DNA of 64,000 nucleotides from positions 62,001-126,000 of the forward strand of contig NZ_CP090350.1 of the NCBI RefSeq assembly GCF_021398735.1, in the 5' to 3' direction. The notes under the pieces were generated by a model. That model was given only the letters and a program-made list of their open reading frames with translations. It had not been told where the DNA came from and did no database searches. Of the stretch, positions 26,181 to 34,740 are shown piece after piece (the first letter of the stretch is position 1; every line of letters begins with the position of its first letter). Source of the DNA: Methylobacterium oryzae. Lineage in GTDB: Bacteria; Pseudomonadota; Alphaproteobacteria; Rhizobiales; Beijerinckiaceae. The position numbers and the translations under genes were made by a program.

Positions 26181-26699
26181 CTACGCGCTCTGCGTGGCTG
26201 GCGCGCGCGCGGGCAGCACCCAGTTGGGCCTGATGAAGTGGCAGGTATATCCGTCGGGACGCCGTTCCAGGTAGTCCTGATGCTCCGGCTCGGCCTCCCA
26301 GAACGGGCCGGCCGGCGCCACTTCGGTCACGACCTTGCCCGGCCACAGGCCGGAAGCGTCGACGTCGGCGATGGTCTCCTCGGCGACGCGGCGCTGGCCC
26401 TCGTCGGTGTAGAAGATGGCCGAGCGATAGCTCGGGCCCCTGTCGTTGCCCTGGCGGTTCGGCGTCGTCGGGTCGTGGATCTGAAAGAAGAATTCCAGCA
26501 TGCGCCGGAAACTCGTCCGCGCCGGGTCGTAGATGATCTCGATGGCCTCGGCATGGGTGCCGTGGTTGCGGTAGGTCGCGTTCGGCACGTCGCCGCCCGT
26601 GTAGCCGACGCGGGTCGACACGACGCCCTCCTGGCGCCGGATGAGGTCCTGCATGCCCCAGAAGCAACCACCGGCCAGCACCGCCCTCTCGGTTTCCAT
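26181..26699 (-). CDS. msrA: Peptide methionine sulfoxide reductase A
   Basis: Reduces S-methionine sulfoxide in proteins and free methionine. The 172-aa protein has the catalytic Cys12 in GGCFWG, and the conserved segments [16 protein letters not shown] and IFYTDEGQ. There is no second cysteine near the C-terminus, so recycling may depend directly on thioredoxin. GGAGGAG lies 6 bp before the ATG at 26699. There is no signal peptide, so it is cytoplasmic. Confidence 0.95.
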   Translation of the reverse strand: METERAVLAGGCFWGMQDLIRRQEGVVSTRVGYTGGDVPNATYRNHGTHAEAIEIIYDPARTSFRRMLEFFFQIHDPTTPNRQGNDRGPSYRSAIFYTDEGQRRVAEETIADVDASGLWPGKVVTEVAPAGPFWEAEPEHQDYLERRPDGYTCHFIRPNWVLPARAPATQSA

Positions 26700-26861
26700 C
26701 GTCGCTCCTCCTGAGCCGTTCCACTGATCGCGCAGATATAGGGATCCCGAGGCGCTCCGCGCTGCGGCCTCGTAGCTTGCCATGCCTGCGATGCCTGCAC
26801 GAGCACGCGCGGGGTTCCGAGAAGACGTTCGCTGCCGGGCGAACGTCTCCGAAGCGGCCTG

Positions 26862-27017
26862 TCAGCTCCGCACGAGCGGCTTGTTGACCTTGAAATTCTT
26901 CCGTGCCGGCTCGGCCTTGCGGGGATCCGGCTTGTCGGCGAGGAGTCGCTTCACGCGCTCGTTGAAGTCCTCGGGCGTGACGCCCTGCGCTTTGCCGGTC
27001 TTGAGTTCGCGTGCCAT
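26862..27017 (-). CDS. Small basic protein of unknown function
   Basis: 51 aa, rich in Lys and Arg, no signal or membrane segment. It starts MARELKTGKAQGVTPEDFNE and ends in NKPLVRS. The charged, short, conserved-looking composition and strong third-position GC bias suggest a true gene. I do not recognise the family. It sits upstream of msrA on the same strand with a 163-bp gap. Confidence 0.6.
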   Translation of the reverse strand: MARELKTGKAQGVTPEDFNERVKRLLADKPDPRKAEPARKNFKVNKPLVRS

Positions 27018-27149
27018 GTCGGCCTCCGCTTCGTGGCCCAGAGCACGGGATTGCGCGGAGGGATCGCACGCATATGGGCACGCGGCGGCCGCGGCGCCAC
27101 CGATGTCCGGCCAGGATCGCTGCGTGCACGCGATGGACCGGCGGGCCGG

Positions 27150-27545
27150 GATGGGTTACGGTGGCTGCGAGGTTGATGACCGGTTCGTAATAACGCTTCA
27201 GGACCCGGGGGCGGTACCCGGCGCCTCCACCAGAAGCATCTTGCCCCGGATACCGCGCGGGGACGAGGGCGAGCGTCCGGCGTTGCGGATCGCGCGCTGC
27301 CAGGGTGCTTCTGCTGGGGGTGAAACAGGTTCGACTGGGCGGTAAAGGGATCGCGAGTTCTGCCCTGCCTCGGCAGGGTAAGATGCGGCTTTCGGTAAGG
27401 ACTCGACCGGCTCGGCGCGGGCAACCCTCGTTCCGGGCACCTGACCAAAACTCTAAATGCCAACGACAACGTCGGCATGGAGATGCGCCTCGCGGCGTAA
27501 TCTTCCGGGGCGTGGGTACGCCTAGCAACAGAACCCGAGGCTTCG
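27150..27545 (+). ncRNA. ssrA: Transfer-messenger RNA (circularly permuted, two-piece)
   Basis: tmRNA for ribosome rescue, in the alphaproteobacterial permuted order. The acceptor piece comes first and ends in a T-arm and encoded CCA (27230-27232). The coding piece begins GGGGGTG at 27316, which pairs with CGCCTCC at 27222-27228 to form the acceptor stem. The tag frame at 27459-27500 encodes ANDNVGMEMRLAA and stops with TAA. About 83 nt between pieces should be removed in processing. The 5' end of the acceptor piece is estimated; the 3' end is set just before or within the terminator hairpin. Confidence 0.95.
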
Positions 27546-27565
27546 GCCTCGGGACCCGCCTTTAT
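27534..27565 (+). terminator. Rho-independent terminator of tmRNA
   Basis: Perfect 8-bp stem CCCGAGGC/GCCTCGGG closed by a stable TTCG tetraloop, followed a few bases later by TTTAT. It directly follows the tmRNA coding piece. Confidence 0.75.
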
Positions 27566-27617
27566 CGTCTGCCCGTTGTTCCGTTCGGGGTCGCGTCCGG
27601 GCAGATCGGAGACTTGC

Positions 27618-27911
27618 TTGAACGAGCCCGAACAGGGCAGCGCGGAGGCCGTCTACATCTCGGCCATGGTCGGCGAGATGATGCGGCGCGTCCTGGAGGA
27701 CGCTCTCGCCGAACTCGCGAGAACCCGCGGTGCGGCCTTCCTGGAGATCTTCGTGGCGCGCGAGCTGGCTCGCTGCGCCGACCTGTTCCGCGAGCGGCCC
27801 GGCGACACGCCGGAGACGACGGACATGTTGCGGGCCTGGTTCGTCATGGAGGGCGGTGAGGCGCTGCGCGCCGTGGTCGATCGCGCCAGCGTCGAGGCGG
27901 CGCGCGACTGA
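27618..27911 (+). CDS. Conserved-looking helical protein, function unknown
   Basis: 97 aa, almost all helix: MVGEMMRRVLEDALAEL at residues 17-33 and later FVMEGGEALRAVVDRAS. No signal peptide or known motif. The start is set at TTG 27618 because GGAG lies 8 bp upstream; ATG 27666 is the alternative and would give 81 aa. It follows the tmRNA terminator by 52 bp on the same strand. Confidence 0.55.
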   Translation: MNEPEQGSAEAVYISAMVGEMMRRVLEDALAELARTRGAAFLEIFVARELARCADLFRERPGDTPETTDMLRAWFVMEGGEALRAVVDRASVEAARD

Positions 27912-28210
27912 GGCACTCCGCGGATGTGCCTGCCGCCGGGCGCGGGCCCTTCCAGGCGGTCCGCGCACGGCGACAATCCCCGGCGAACTGCTCGCCATCT
28001 TCCTGGGCTAAGCTCCGTCTCGGGAATGTTGAGACCGCGATCACGGCCGAGGACAAGGAAATCGGGGTGACCGCCGGTGAAACCAGCCAAGCGCGGCAGG
28101 CCTTCCGTCATCCCTGATCTTGTACCCGCCGCACCGTCGATCAGCGAGAACCCGATCTGCCTCCGCGGCCACGGAGCGCCCGCGCGCCTCGGCGACGGAC
28201 AGGCTGCAAC
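27912..28210. other. Intergenic region, no gene seen
   Basis: 299 bp between two small convergent genes. No convincing reading frame, repeat or hairpin with U-tract was found. Confidence 0.5.
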
Positions 28211-28441
28211 CTACACATCTGTCGCCGAGAAGCTGGCGCTCGCGCTCATCACGAGCTTGCCCGCTTCGTCGTAGGCTTGAGCGGTGAACGCGTTCACCTC
28301 GGTGCGATAGCCCTCATCGCGCAGGATGTCGGTCAGCAGCCGGCGAAGGGTGTCGCGCAGCGCGTCCCGACCGGAAAGTTGCACGCCTTCGTCGTCCTTG
28401 ACCGTGATGTGATCGGATGTGACGATGAAATATCGCGGCAT
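28211..28441 (-). CDS. DUF6894-like small protein
   Basis: 76 aa, starting MPRYFIVTSDHITVKDDEG, the pattern of a short family that is highly repeated in Methylobacterium and Bradyrhizobium genomes (MPRYFFxxxDG, then an Asp-Glu-Gly turn, followed by a helix with conserved Ala-Arg residues). It is a small alpha/beta protein with unknown function. GGAGAG lies a few bases before the ATG. Family assignment is by resemblance. Confidence 0.7.
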   Translation of the reverse strand: MPRYFIVTSDHITVKDDEGVQLSGRDALRDTLRRLLTDILRDEGYRTEVNAFTAQAYDEAGKLVMSASASFSATDV

Positions 28442-28821
28442 CGGGCTCTCCGCCGACTGGACATAGCAGCGCGCATCACGCGGTCACCGGCCGCCGAGCC
28501 CACAATCGTCTACGCTCGCACAAACGCGGCGCGCGGGCACTCACCTGGATCAATCGCCGCGGCGCGGAACGACCGGCTCTCTCGGTGAAGAGATCGTTCG
28601 CTCCGGAGCGCCCTGTCCGCCGTGCCGGATTGACGGGAACCGTCATCCGAGGCGGCAGTTCTGTGCCGGTACCGACCTGTACAGCCCACACCGGTCGCGG
28701 CGCGCGTGTGTTCCGTCAGGCTGTAGCCACAATCATCCGTCCGCGATCGGAATTATAGTTCGCTAATCGAGTTGCCTAGTGCCGATACAAAACATATAGT
28801 GCCGCGTCGGCGGGGGAGCCA
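28442..28821. other. Divergent intergenic region
   Basis: 380 bp before the AerR-like gene. The last 90 bp (28735-28810) are markedly AT-richer, with TATAATT-like runs near 28751 and 28795, so a promoter for 28822-29655 is likely here. No PpsR-type TGT-N12-ACA site was clear. Confidence 0.5.
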
Positions 28822-29655
28822 ATGCCTGAAATGGCCGGTATCGGTGTCGCGCGCGCCCGCGTCGACCGACGGACTTGGTCCGTTCACGGAGCGGCCAAAC
28901 GCAACTCGGCCATCATCCAGGCCGGTCTCGCCCGGATCGTCGAGGACGAGATCCTGCCGCGTCTGGCGCTCGCGCATCGGGCGGATCCGCCGTCGCCCGC
29001 GTCGACGACGCGATCACCGACGCCTGAGCGCGTCGCCTCTCTCGCTCAAGCGCTGATGGAGGGCGAACCGCACGCCGAGTGGGTGCGCGCGCTCCTGGAA
29101 GAGGGCTTGTCGCTGGATGCCCTGCTGCTCGACCTGTTCGCACCCGCGGCGCGGTATCTGGGCGAGCTCTGGGAAGACGATGCCGCCGACTTCCTCGACG
29201 TGGCGCTCGCGCTCGGTCGCCTCCAGAACCTGACCCGCGCCCTGTGTGCGGATCTGGAGGGCGTGGACGTGACGGCGAACGGTCGCCGCGTCCTGCTGAT
29301 GCCCTGTCCCGGTGAGACCCATCTCTTCAGCCTCGCGCTCGTGGCGAGCTTCTTCCGCGAGGCGGGGTGGGACGTGGTCCTGACCAACGGAGCGGACGAG
29401 GACCCCGCCAGCTTGGTCCGCGCCGAACAGTTCGATCTGGTCGGCATCTCGCTGTCCTGCGACATCCTCCTGCCGGTGATGGCGGTGTCCGTGGCGAAAC
29501 TGCGCGCCGCGTCGTGCAACCCGGACCTGCGCGTCATCGTCGGCGGGCCGCTCTTCGTGCGGGAGCCTGCCAGCGCCCGTGTCGTCGGCGCGGACGCCGT
29601 CGCCGCGGACGCGCAATCGGCCGTCCGGATCGCGGAGGCCACCCTCGCGCGATGA
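28822..29655 (+). CDS. Cobalamin-binding regulatory protein, AerR/PpaA-like
   Basis: 277 aa. An N-terminal helical region (about 70-140) resembles a B12 helix-bundle cap, followed by a cobalamin-binding Rossmann domain: MPCPGETHLFSL near residue 155 holds the expected cofactor-ligating His, and GISLSCDILLPVMAVSVA and VGGPLF match the rest. This pattern is like the PpsR antirepressors AerR/PpaA that link light and redox to photosynthesis genes, and less like methyltransferase subunits with DxHxxG. A preceding GGGGGAG supports the ATG. No photosynthesis gene is close by. Confidence 0.82.
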   Translation: MPEMAGIGVARARVDRRTWSVHGAAKRNSAIIQAGLARIVEDEILPRLALAHRADPPSPASTTRSPTPERVASLAQALMEGEPHAEWVRALLEEGLSLDALLLDLFAPAARYLGELWEDDAADFLDVALALGRLQNLTRALCADLEGVDVTANGRRVLLMPCPGETHLFSLALVASFFREAGWDVVLTNGADEDPASLVRAEQFDLVGISLSCDILLPVMAVSVAKLRAASCNPDLRVIVGGPLFVREPASARVVGADAVAADAQSAVRIAEATLAR

Positions 29656-29759
29656 CGCCGTGCGGCCAGGCGCCGGATTCGGCGACTCGCTGCTGCGCGG
29701 ATCCCTTCTCATCCGGACGGTGTTAGACGTGTCGCGGTTGAGAGGCAGAGATCCAGAAT

Positions 29760-29981
29760 TTGCACGAGTTCGACGAGCAATTGGCGCGTGAATTCGTCCG
29801 CGGCCTCGTACAGTCGGCCGTCGCGCGCGGTCTCGATCCGGCCATTCGGCTCGATCAGTTTCGGGCGTTGCAGCAAGCGGTCGTCGCTCTATCGCGAGAC
29901 GCTGCCGTGGTTCGAACCAGCGAGCAGATCATCCGGGCGATCGACTGCGCTCTCCAGGAACTGACCGCGGTGAGATCGTAG
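29760..29981 (+). CDS. Small helical protein, function unknown
   Basis: 73 aa, starting at TTG with EFDEQLAREFVRGLVQ and continuing as amphipathic helices without membrane segment. It follows the AerR-like gene by 104 bp on the same strand. I do not recognise it. GAGAGGCAGAG upstream may serve as the ribosome-binding site. Confidence 0.5.
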   Translation: MHEFDEQLAREFVRGLVQSAVARGLDPAIRLDQFRALQQAVVALSRDAAVVRTSEQIIRAIDCALQELTAVRS

Positions 29982-30135
29982 TCTGATCGGACGGTTTCCG
30001 CGGCGACGCGCGGGCCAGGGCCGGTCGCGAGCGACCAGCGATGCCGCGTCCGACGGTCCGTTTCGGCGCCCGTCCCTCGGGCCCGCGGTGACGGTTCGTT
30101 GCGGACACCCGGCAAGTGCCCTATCGGCCGCGGTG

Positions 30136-30825
30136 ATGCCCGACCGATCCCTCCGCGCCGTCTGGTCCGACAGCCTCATGGCCGAGGTCGGCGCCCGCCT
30201 TCCCCTCTTCGACGACCTGTCCCCGGACACGATCCGGCGTCTGTCGGCCGAGGGCTTCGGGCGCGGCCTGCTGACGGCGTCCCTGCGCGCCCGCCTGCGG
30301 AAGGCCGGCTTCCCGGATCTCGGTCATCTGGCCCAGTCTTCACCGGTCGCGATCGCCACGATCAGGAAGTTCGGTCCCATCCGCGTCGAGCGCGTCCGGC
30401 ACTTCATCCTCGACGTGCTGGCGCGCTGGCTTCCGGGCGCGCGGGAGATGCACACACCCGAGGCCACGCGGGCGCGGCGGCTCGGCCGGCTGCGCGGGCT
30501 GCCGGCCGGATGCCTGCCCCTCGCGGCGGATCAGATCGCGGCGCTCCGCTTCGCGGACGCATCCTGTGCGGACATCGCCACGTGTTCGCGTCTCGGGCTC
30601 CTCCGGACAGGCGCCGTGACATCCGGTGACGTGGACCACGTCGTCGCCACGCTCACCCGCCTCGCTCGGGCGCCCGATCCGGTTCCTCCGCGTCCCCTGG
30701 AGGAGGCCCGGGCGGCACCGTCGTGCGACGCCGCGAGCGCGGCGGCCCGTCGCGCCGCCCTGCTGGCGGGGCAGGATCGCGAATGGGACGAGGCCGCACC
30801 GATCGCGCGCCGGCCTCAAACCTGA
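30136..30825 (+). CDS. Unknown protein with an RNA-polymerase-alpha-CTD-like helical fold
   Basis: 229 aa. The part around residues 56-95, where FPDLGHLAQSSPVAI is followed by IRKFGPIRVERVRHFI, has the spacing of helix-hairpin-helix units such as the alpha subunit C-terminal domain of RNA polymerase. The second half repeats a similar helix pattern (LPLAADQIAALRF). This is a structural guess, and no catalytic motif is visible. The C-terminus is Ala/Arg-rich. ATG 30136 is preferred to the GTG at 30088. Confidence 0.6.
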   Translation: MPDRSLRAVWSDSLMAEVGARLPLFDDLSPDTIRRLSAEGFGRGLLTASLRARLRKAGFPDLGHLAQSSPVAIATIRKFGPIRVERVRHFILDVLARWLPGAREMHTPEATRARRLGRLRGLPAGCLPLAADQIAALRFADASCADIATCSRLGLLRTGAVTSGDVDHVVATLTRLARAPDPVPPRPLEEARAAPSCDAASAAARRAALLAGQDREWDEAAPIARRPQT

Positions 30826-31054
30826 CGACCCGTCCGGATCCGGAATCGATTTCTCGCGGCGAGACCTAGCAGGGCCGCGCCCTGCCACGGTTCGATCCGA
30901 CGCGGCGCTGTTCCTGTCCTCGAGGCAGTTCCGCGCATCCTCGAAGACGTCGCGATCGGCCCCTCCGATTGGAGTCATCACCGGCAACCCTTGCGCCGCC
31001 GTATCTCCACACCATCTACAGACCATCCAACCGGATGGCGTATGGATGGATTTC

Positions 31055-31474
31055 ATGGCCGACAAGGTGCACGATCTGCGACCCAGGCTGCCGGACAGCG
31101 AGAAGATCACGCTCAACCTCGGTTTCGTCGACCTCGGCCATATCGACCTGATGGTGCGCGACGGCTTCTACGCCAACCGTGCCGATTTCATCCGCACCGC
31201 CGTGCGCAATCAGATCGAGCGCCAGGGCGAGGCCGTCAGGCAATCGGTCAGCCGGAAGCAGCTCAGCCTCGGCCTGTCGCACTACACGAAGCAGGCGCTC
31301 GAGGCGGCGCGCGACGCGGGCGCGCCGCTGCACATCCAGGTGCTCGGGCTGGCCAGCATCGCCCTCGACGTCACGCCCGAACTGGCGCGCGCCGCCATCG
31401 CCTCGGTCGAGGTGCTCGGCGCCTTCCAGGCCAGTCCCGCGGTCAAGGCGGCGCTCGCCGACCGGACGGCCTGA
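31055..31474 (+). CDS. Ribbon-helix-helix (CopG-like) regulator
   Basis: 139 aa. An N-terminal strand EKITLNLGFVDLGHIDLMV is followed by two helices FYANRADFIRTAVRNQIERQ, the shape of a CopG/MetJ-type DNA-binding fold. The rest (about 75-139) is helical. It is encoded 72 bp upstream of the esterase gene on the same strand and may regulate it or be co-expressed. An in-frame ATG 9 bp earlier is also possible. Confidence 0.7.
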   Translation: MADKVHDLRPRLPDSEKITLNLGFVDLGHIDLMVRDGFYANRADFIRTAVRNQIERQGEAVRQSVSRKQLSLGLSHYTKQALEAARDAGAPLHIQVLGLASIALDVTPELARAAIASVEVLGAFQASPAVKAALADRTA

Positions 31475-31546
31475 CGGCGCCACCTCTCCCCGCCGACGCG
31501 GCCGGACCCCGCCGCGCCCGCTTCCCACTCAGCCAGGACCCGTCCG

Positions 31547-32803
31547 ATGGATCACGCCACGAAGACCGCCTTCACGCGCTTCGCGTTCCCAAAGGTCGAC
31601 CCGGCCCGTGCCGCCCGCGCCGCGGAGGCGATGGCCAGGCTTCAGGAGCGCCAGGCCGCCGCCTTCAGGCTGTGGTCGGGGGCGGCCCGGAGCGCCGCCG
31701 AGACGGGTGCGCCGAGCGCGGACGCGGCCGACATCCTCGACATGGTCGCGCCCTCCGCTCCCGGCGAAGCCTGGGTCGCGCCGGAGACGGCCGGAGAACG
31801 TCCGGGCCGCCATCCCCACGCCGGATCCGCGGGCAACATCGCCGGCACCGTGATGCGCACCGTCCAGGAGGCGCTGGCGAAGGCCGGCATCGGTGCGGAT
31901 CGCGACGGGCGGGACGGCGCGACGCCGGCCGCGCCTCGGCTTCCGGAGGGGGCACGCTTCGAGGCCCGCACCTTCACCGGCGCGGCCGGGACCCGAAACT
32001 ACAAGGTCTACGTACCGAGCGGCTACACCGGCCAGGCTCTGCCCGTCGTGGTGATGCTGCACGGCTGCACGCAGAACCCGGACGACTTCGCCGCAGGCAC
32101 GCGGATGAACGCGGTCGCGGAGGCGCGCAGCGTCCTGGTGGTCTATCCGGAGCAGCCGCGCTCGGCCAACATGCAGCGGTGCTGGAACTGGTACGAGCCC
32201 GGTGACCAGCAGCGGGAGGGCGGCGAGCCCGCCCTGATCGCCGGCATCGTCCGGCAGGTGATCGCGGAGTTCTCGGCCGATGACAGGCGGGTCTACGCGG
32301 CGGGCCTGTCGGCGGGCGGGGCCGCCGCCGCGATCCTGGCGATGACCTACCCCGACCTGTTCGCGGCGATCGGCGTCCATTCCGGTCTGGCCTGCGGCTC
32401 CGCGCGGGACGTGCCCTCGGCCTTCGCGGCCATGAAGGGGGACGGCGCGCGCGCGACGGGACAACGCCACGCCGTGCCGCTGATCGTGTTCCACGGCGAC
32501 CGCGACCGCACGGTGCACGCGGCCAACGGCGATCGCGTGGCCGCGCAGGGGCCGTCGGACCCGGAACTCCGCACAGCGGTGACCCAGGGCCGGACACCGG
32601 ACGGGGTGGACTACACCCGCACCGTCCGTTCGGACGCGTCCGGCCGCGCCATCGTGGAGCAGTGGGTTCTGCACGGAGCCGGGCACGCGTGGTCGGGCGG
32701 CAGCCCGGCCGGCTCGTTCACCGACCCGCGCGGACCGGACGCGAGCCAGGAGATGATCCGCTTCTTCCTGGAGCACGCGCGCGCCGCCGGTGCCAGACCC
32801 TGA
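31547..32803 (+). CDS. PHB-depolymerase-family esterase
   Basis: 418-aa alpha/beta hydrolase of the esterase PhaZ/LpqC-like group. The oxyanion segment is MLHGCTQNPDDFAAGTRMN, the nucleophile Ser sits in GLSAGGAAA, and a C-terminal HGAGHAWSGG carries the catalytic His, with Asp in VFHGDRDRTVH. The first 130 residues are a helical, Ala-rich extension with no signal peptide, so a cytoplasmic enzyme is likely. It may act on intracellular polyhydroxybutyrate or a short ester. It pairs with the RHH gene upstream. Confidence 0.88.
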   Translation: MDHATKTAFTRFAFPKVDPARAARAAEAMARLQERQAAAFRLWSGAARSAAETGAPSADAADILDMVAPSAPGEAWVAPETAGERPGRHPHAGSAGNIAGTVMRTVQEALAKAGIGADRDGRDGATPAAPRLPEGARFEARTFTGAAGTRNYKVYVPSGYTGQALPVVVMLHGCTQNPDDFAAGTRMNAVAEARSVLVVYPEQPRSANMQRCWNWYEPGDQQREGGEPALIAGIVRQVIAEFSADDRRVYAAGLSAGGAAAAILAMTYPDLFAAIGVHSGLACGSARDVPSAFAAMKGDGARATGQRHAVPLIVFHGDRDRTVHAANGDRVAAQGPSDPELRTAVTQGRTPDGVDYTRTVRSDASGRAIVEQWVLHGAGHAWSGGSPAGSFTDPRGPDASQEMIRFFLEHARAAGARP

Positions 32804-33081
32804 ATGTTGCCGGCCGGTCGGCCGCATCGGCCCGGCCGGATCACGGGACAGACCGCTTCGATCGCAACCGGTCGGCGCGCTCGCGCCCGTCCCGATCATC
32901 CAACGGGCGCTGGGCGCAGGTCTCGAGCGGGCCCGCCGCGTCGCGCGCCGGGCGGGACGCCCGTCCGGTCAGGGCTATCTTTGTCGGCCGTGAGAGCGCA
33001 GAGTGTTGCCATCACCGGATCGGTTGATCCAGGCTCCGGTGGCTGAGGGTCCATGCCCCCGCCTGCAACGGACAGGCGCGC

Positions 33082-33360
33082 GTGGCAGACCTCATCACGT
33101 TTCCCGCCAAGCCGCGCTCACGACACGCGCGCCGCGCCTATCAGGTCCACCGGCTCGCCCCGACCGGTGGCGTGCTCACGACTTGCGTCATCACGGCGCG
33201 CAACGACGGCGACGCCAAGCGGCAGGCAGCGGGTCTGATCGCGGGGCATCATGCCGAACTCTGGGCAAGCGACCGCCTCGTTGCCGTCTTCGGCCTGTTC
33301 GAGACCCCCGTCGCGACCGCGATCCGGTTGCTTCCAGACCAGCCGACGCCCGAACGGTGA
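33082..33360 (+). CDS. Unknown small protein, member of a paralogous pair (copy A)
   Basis: 92 aa starting with GTG, sequence MADLITFPAKPRSRHARRAY. A central ITARNDGDAKRQAAGL helix and AELWASDRLVAVF strand follow. A clear paralogue is encoded at 60686-60946 with MADLIDFPGK, ARDDAEARHQADRL and AELWSGDRLLDHF at the same spacing. I do not know the family. The small alpha/beta layout could be a binding or adaptor module. Confidence 0.65.
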   Translation: MADLITFPAKPRSRHARRAYQVHRLAPTGGVLTTCVITARNDGDAKRQAAGLIAGHHAELWASDRLVAVFGLFETPVATAIRLLPDQPTPER

Positions 33361-33403
33361 GGACGACGTCGTCGGGGCTGTCACCGTATCCAGGAGCGAG
33401 ATC

Positions 33404-33535
33404 ATGGCAGCGGAACAGAAGCGCGGAAATCGCGAAGCCAAGAAGCCGAAGAAGTCTGTGCCCAAGACCAACGCGTCGGCGCCCTCCGTCAAGGGCTCCG
33501 TCGCGGCGGCCACGAAACCGCCCCGGAAGGTCTGA
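33404..33535 (+). CDS. Small lysine-rich protein
   Basis: 43 aa, very basic (12 Lys/Arg) with Ala-Ala-Thr-Lys repeats, no signal. AGGAG lies 8 bp before the ATG at 33404. Similar tiny basic proteins occur in many Methylobacterium genomes; function unknown, possibly nucleic-acid binding. Confidence 0.6.
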   Translation: MAAEQKRGNREAKKPKKSVPKTNASAPSVKGSVAAATKPPRKV

Positions 33536-33601
33536 CCTGATGTTCGCGCGTCACGGCCAAGCCGCTTGGTAGAGCCCGGCCAACCCCGGCCGTGCCCGGT
33601 G

Positions 33602-33811
33602 ATGCGAAAGCTGACCAGGTTGGTCGTCCGTATGGCGCAGCGACCCGGCCTCCTCGAGAGCGGGCGGCTGATCGATCAGCTCACGGATCTGGAAACCGAG
33701 GGCCTGGCCCGGAATATTTCGTGGCGCTCCATCGAGACGATCAGGGCCACTCGATTGAAGCTGCGCGTCGAGGGCCTGATGCCGACGTCGTCTCTGCCGC
33801 TCGCTCCCTGA
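33602..33811 (+). CDS. Small unknown protein
   Basis: 69 aa, MRKLTRLVVRMAQRPGLLES and on, amphipathic, no membrane segment. Its TGA overlaps the next start by one base, which suggests coupling with 33811-34095. A TTG start at 33566 would add 12 residues. No family recognised. Confidence 0.45.
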   Translation: MRKLTRLVVRMAQRPGLLESGRLIDQLTDLETEGLARNISWRSIETIRATRLKLRVEGLMPTSSLPLAP

Positions 33812-34095
33812 TGGATGTGCGCATGACTGATCGTGAGACGTGCTTGGAGGCTCTGGGAGCGCTCATCGTCCGGGCGGACCCGGCCGATCTCGCGGCCGCC
33901 CAAGATATCCTGCTGCGACTCGTCCTGCGTGAAGACGGTGCGGAGCGACGCGCGGCGGCCCTCGACGGGCTCCGTGCCGAACTCGCGTGCGCGACGCGGG
34001 CGGGCTCCTGCTCGCGCGAGCAGGAAGCCTTTCACACGGTCCTCCTCGCGATGATCGAGCGGACCCGCGACATGGCCGGTGCCACGACGGCGTGA
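33811..34095 (+). CDS. Small helical unknown protein
   Basis: 94 aa of alternating helices (TCLEALGALIV, LAAAQDILLRLVL, AFHTVLLAMIERTRDM) with two Cys near the middle. No motif recognised. ATG 33811 abuts the previous stop; ATG 33823 is the alternative. Confidence 0.55.
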   Translation: MDVRMTDRETCLEALGALIVRADPADLAAAQDILLRLVLREDGAERRAAALDGLRAELACATRAGSCSREQEAFHTVLLAMIERTRDMAGATTA

Positions 34096-34168
34096 CGCGC
34101 CGCCGCTGGCCGAGCGACCGCGGAAGCGCGACCCGGTCCTCCGAGGCACGAATGTCCCGCGCCTCCCG

Positions 34169-34537
34169 TCAGATGCCGATACTCGCCGCCCCGGCCGCGG
34201 CCGCCTGCGGAACGGTGGCGCCGTTCCGCAACGCCATCGCTATGGCGATCGACATGGTGTCGATGGCGAGCGCGCGATCCTGCCCGTAATCGTAGGAGCT
34301 GTTTCTCCCGGAACTCAGCCGCGCGTAGTAGGCGTCGGGGAATTCCCGATCGATCCGCGTTCTGAGGAGCTGAGCTGCCGCGGCGTAGTTGGCTTCGAAA
34401 TCCCGGCCCTTGCTCGCCGATGCCCCCTCGAAGGTCCCGGCTTCCTTTCGCTTGGCGATCGCATCGGACCTGCGCTCCTGCGCGCTGCCAAGAAAAAACT
34501 GGATCGTTCTGGAGATCAGCCACCGGACGATGGTCAT
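34169..34537 (-). CDS. Unknown protein with an N-terminal hydrophobic segment
   Basis: 122 aa. MTIVRWLISRTIQFFLGS is a short amphipathic/hydrophobic start, possibly a membrane tether. The middle is Lys/Arg/Glu-rich, and the C-terminus ends in an Ala-rich helix with TVPQAAAAGAASIGI. CAGGAG lies 8 bp before the ATG. It is convergent with the preceding small gene. No family recognised. Confidence 0.6.
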   Translation of the reverse strand: MTIVRWLISRTIQFFLGSAQERRSDAIAKRKEAGTFEGASASKGRDFEANYAAAAQLLRTRIDREFPDAYYARLSSGRNSSYDYGQDRALAIDTMSIAIAMALRNGATVPQAAAAGAASIGI

Positions 34538-34740
34538 CGGAATCTCCTGAGCGGGCGGCGAATGCGTGCCCGTGCGGATACATAGCACATCGCGTCGCGC
34601 CCTGATCTTAAAAATACGACTTCGGAGACAATTAGGAGCCCCGGCCTACCGCCGCGGTATGCCGGGACGGGGGCCGGACGCCGCGCGCCCACCGAGTCGT
34701 CGCGCGTCCCGGCACCCGGCCGTGCCCGCACAGCCGACGG

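Noticed and set aside
27296..27500. Protein-coding frame through the tmRNA region
   Set aside because: The tag frame and acceptor-stem pairing explain the sequence better than a protein.
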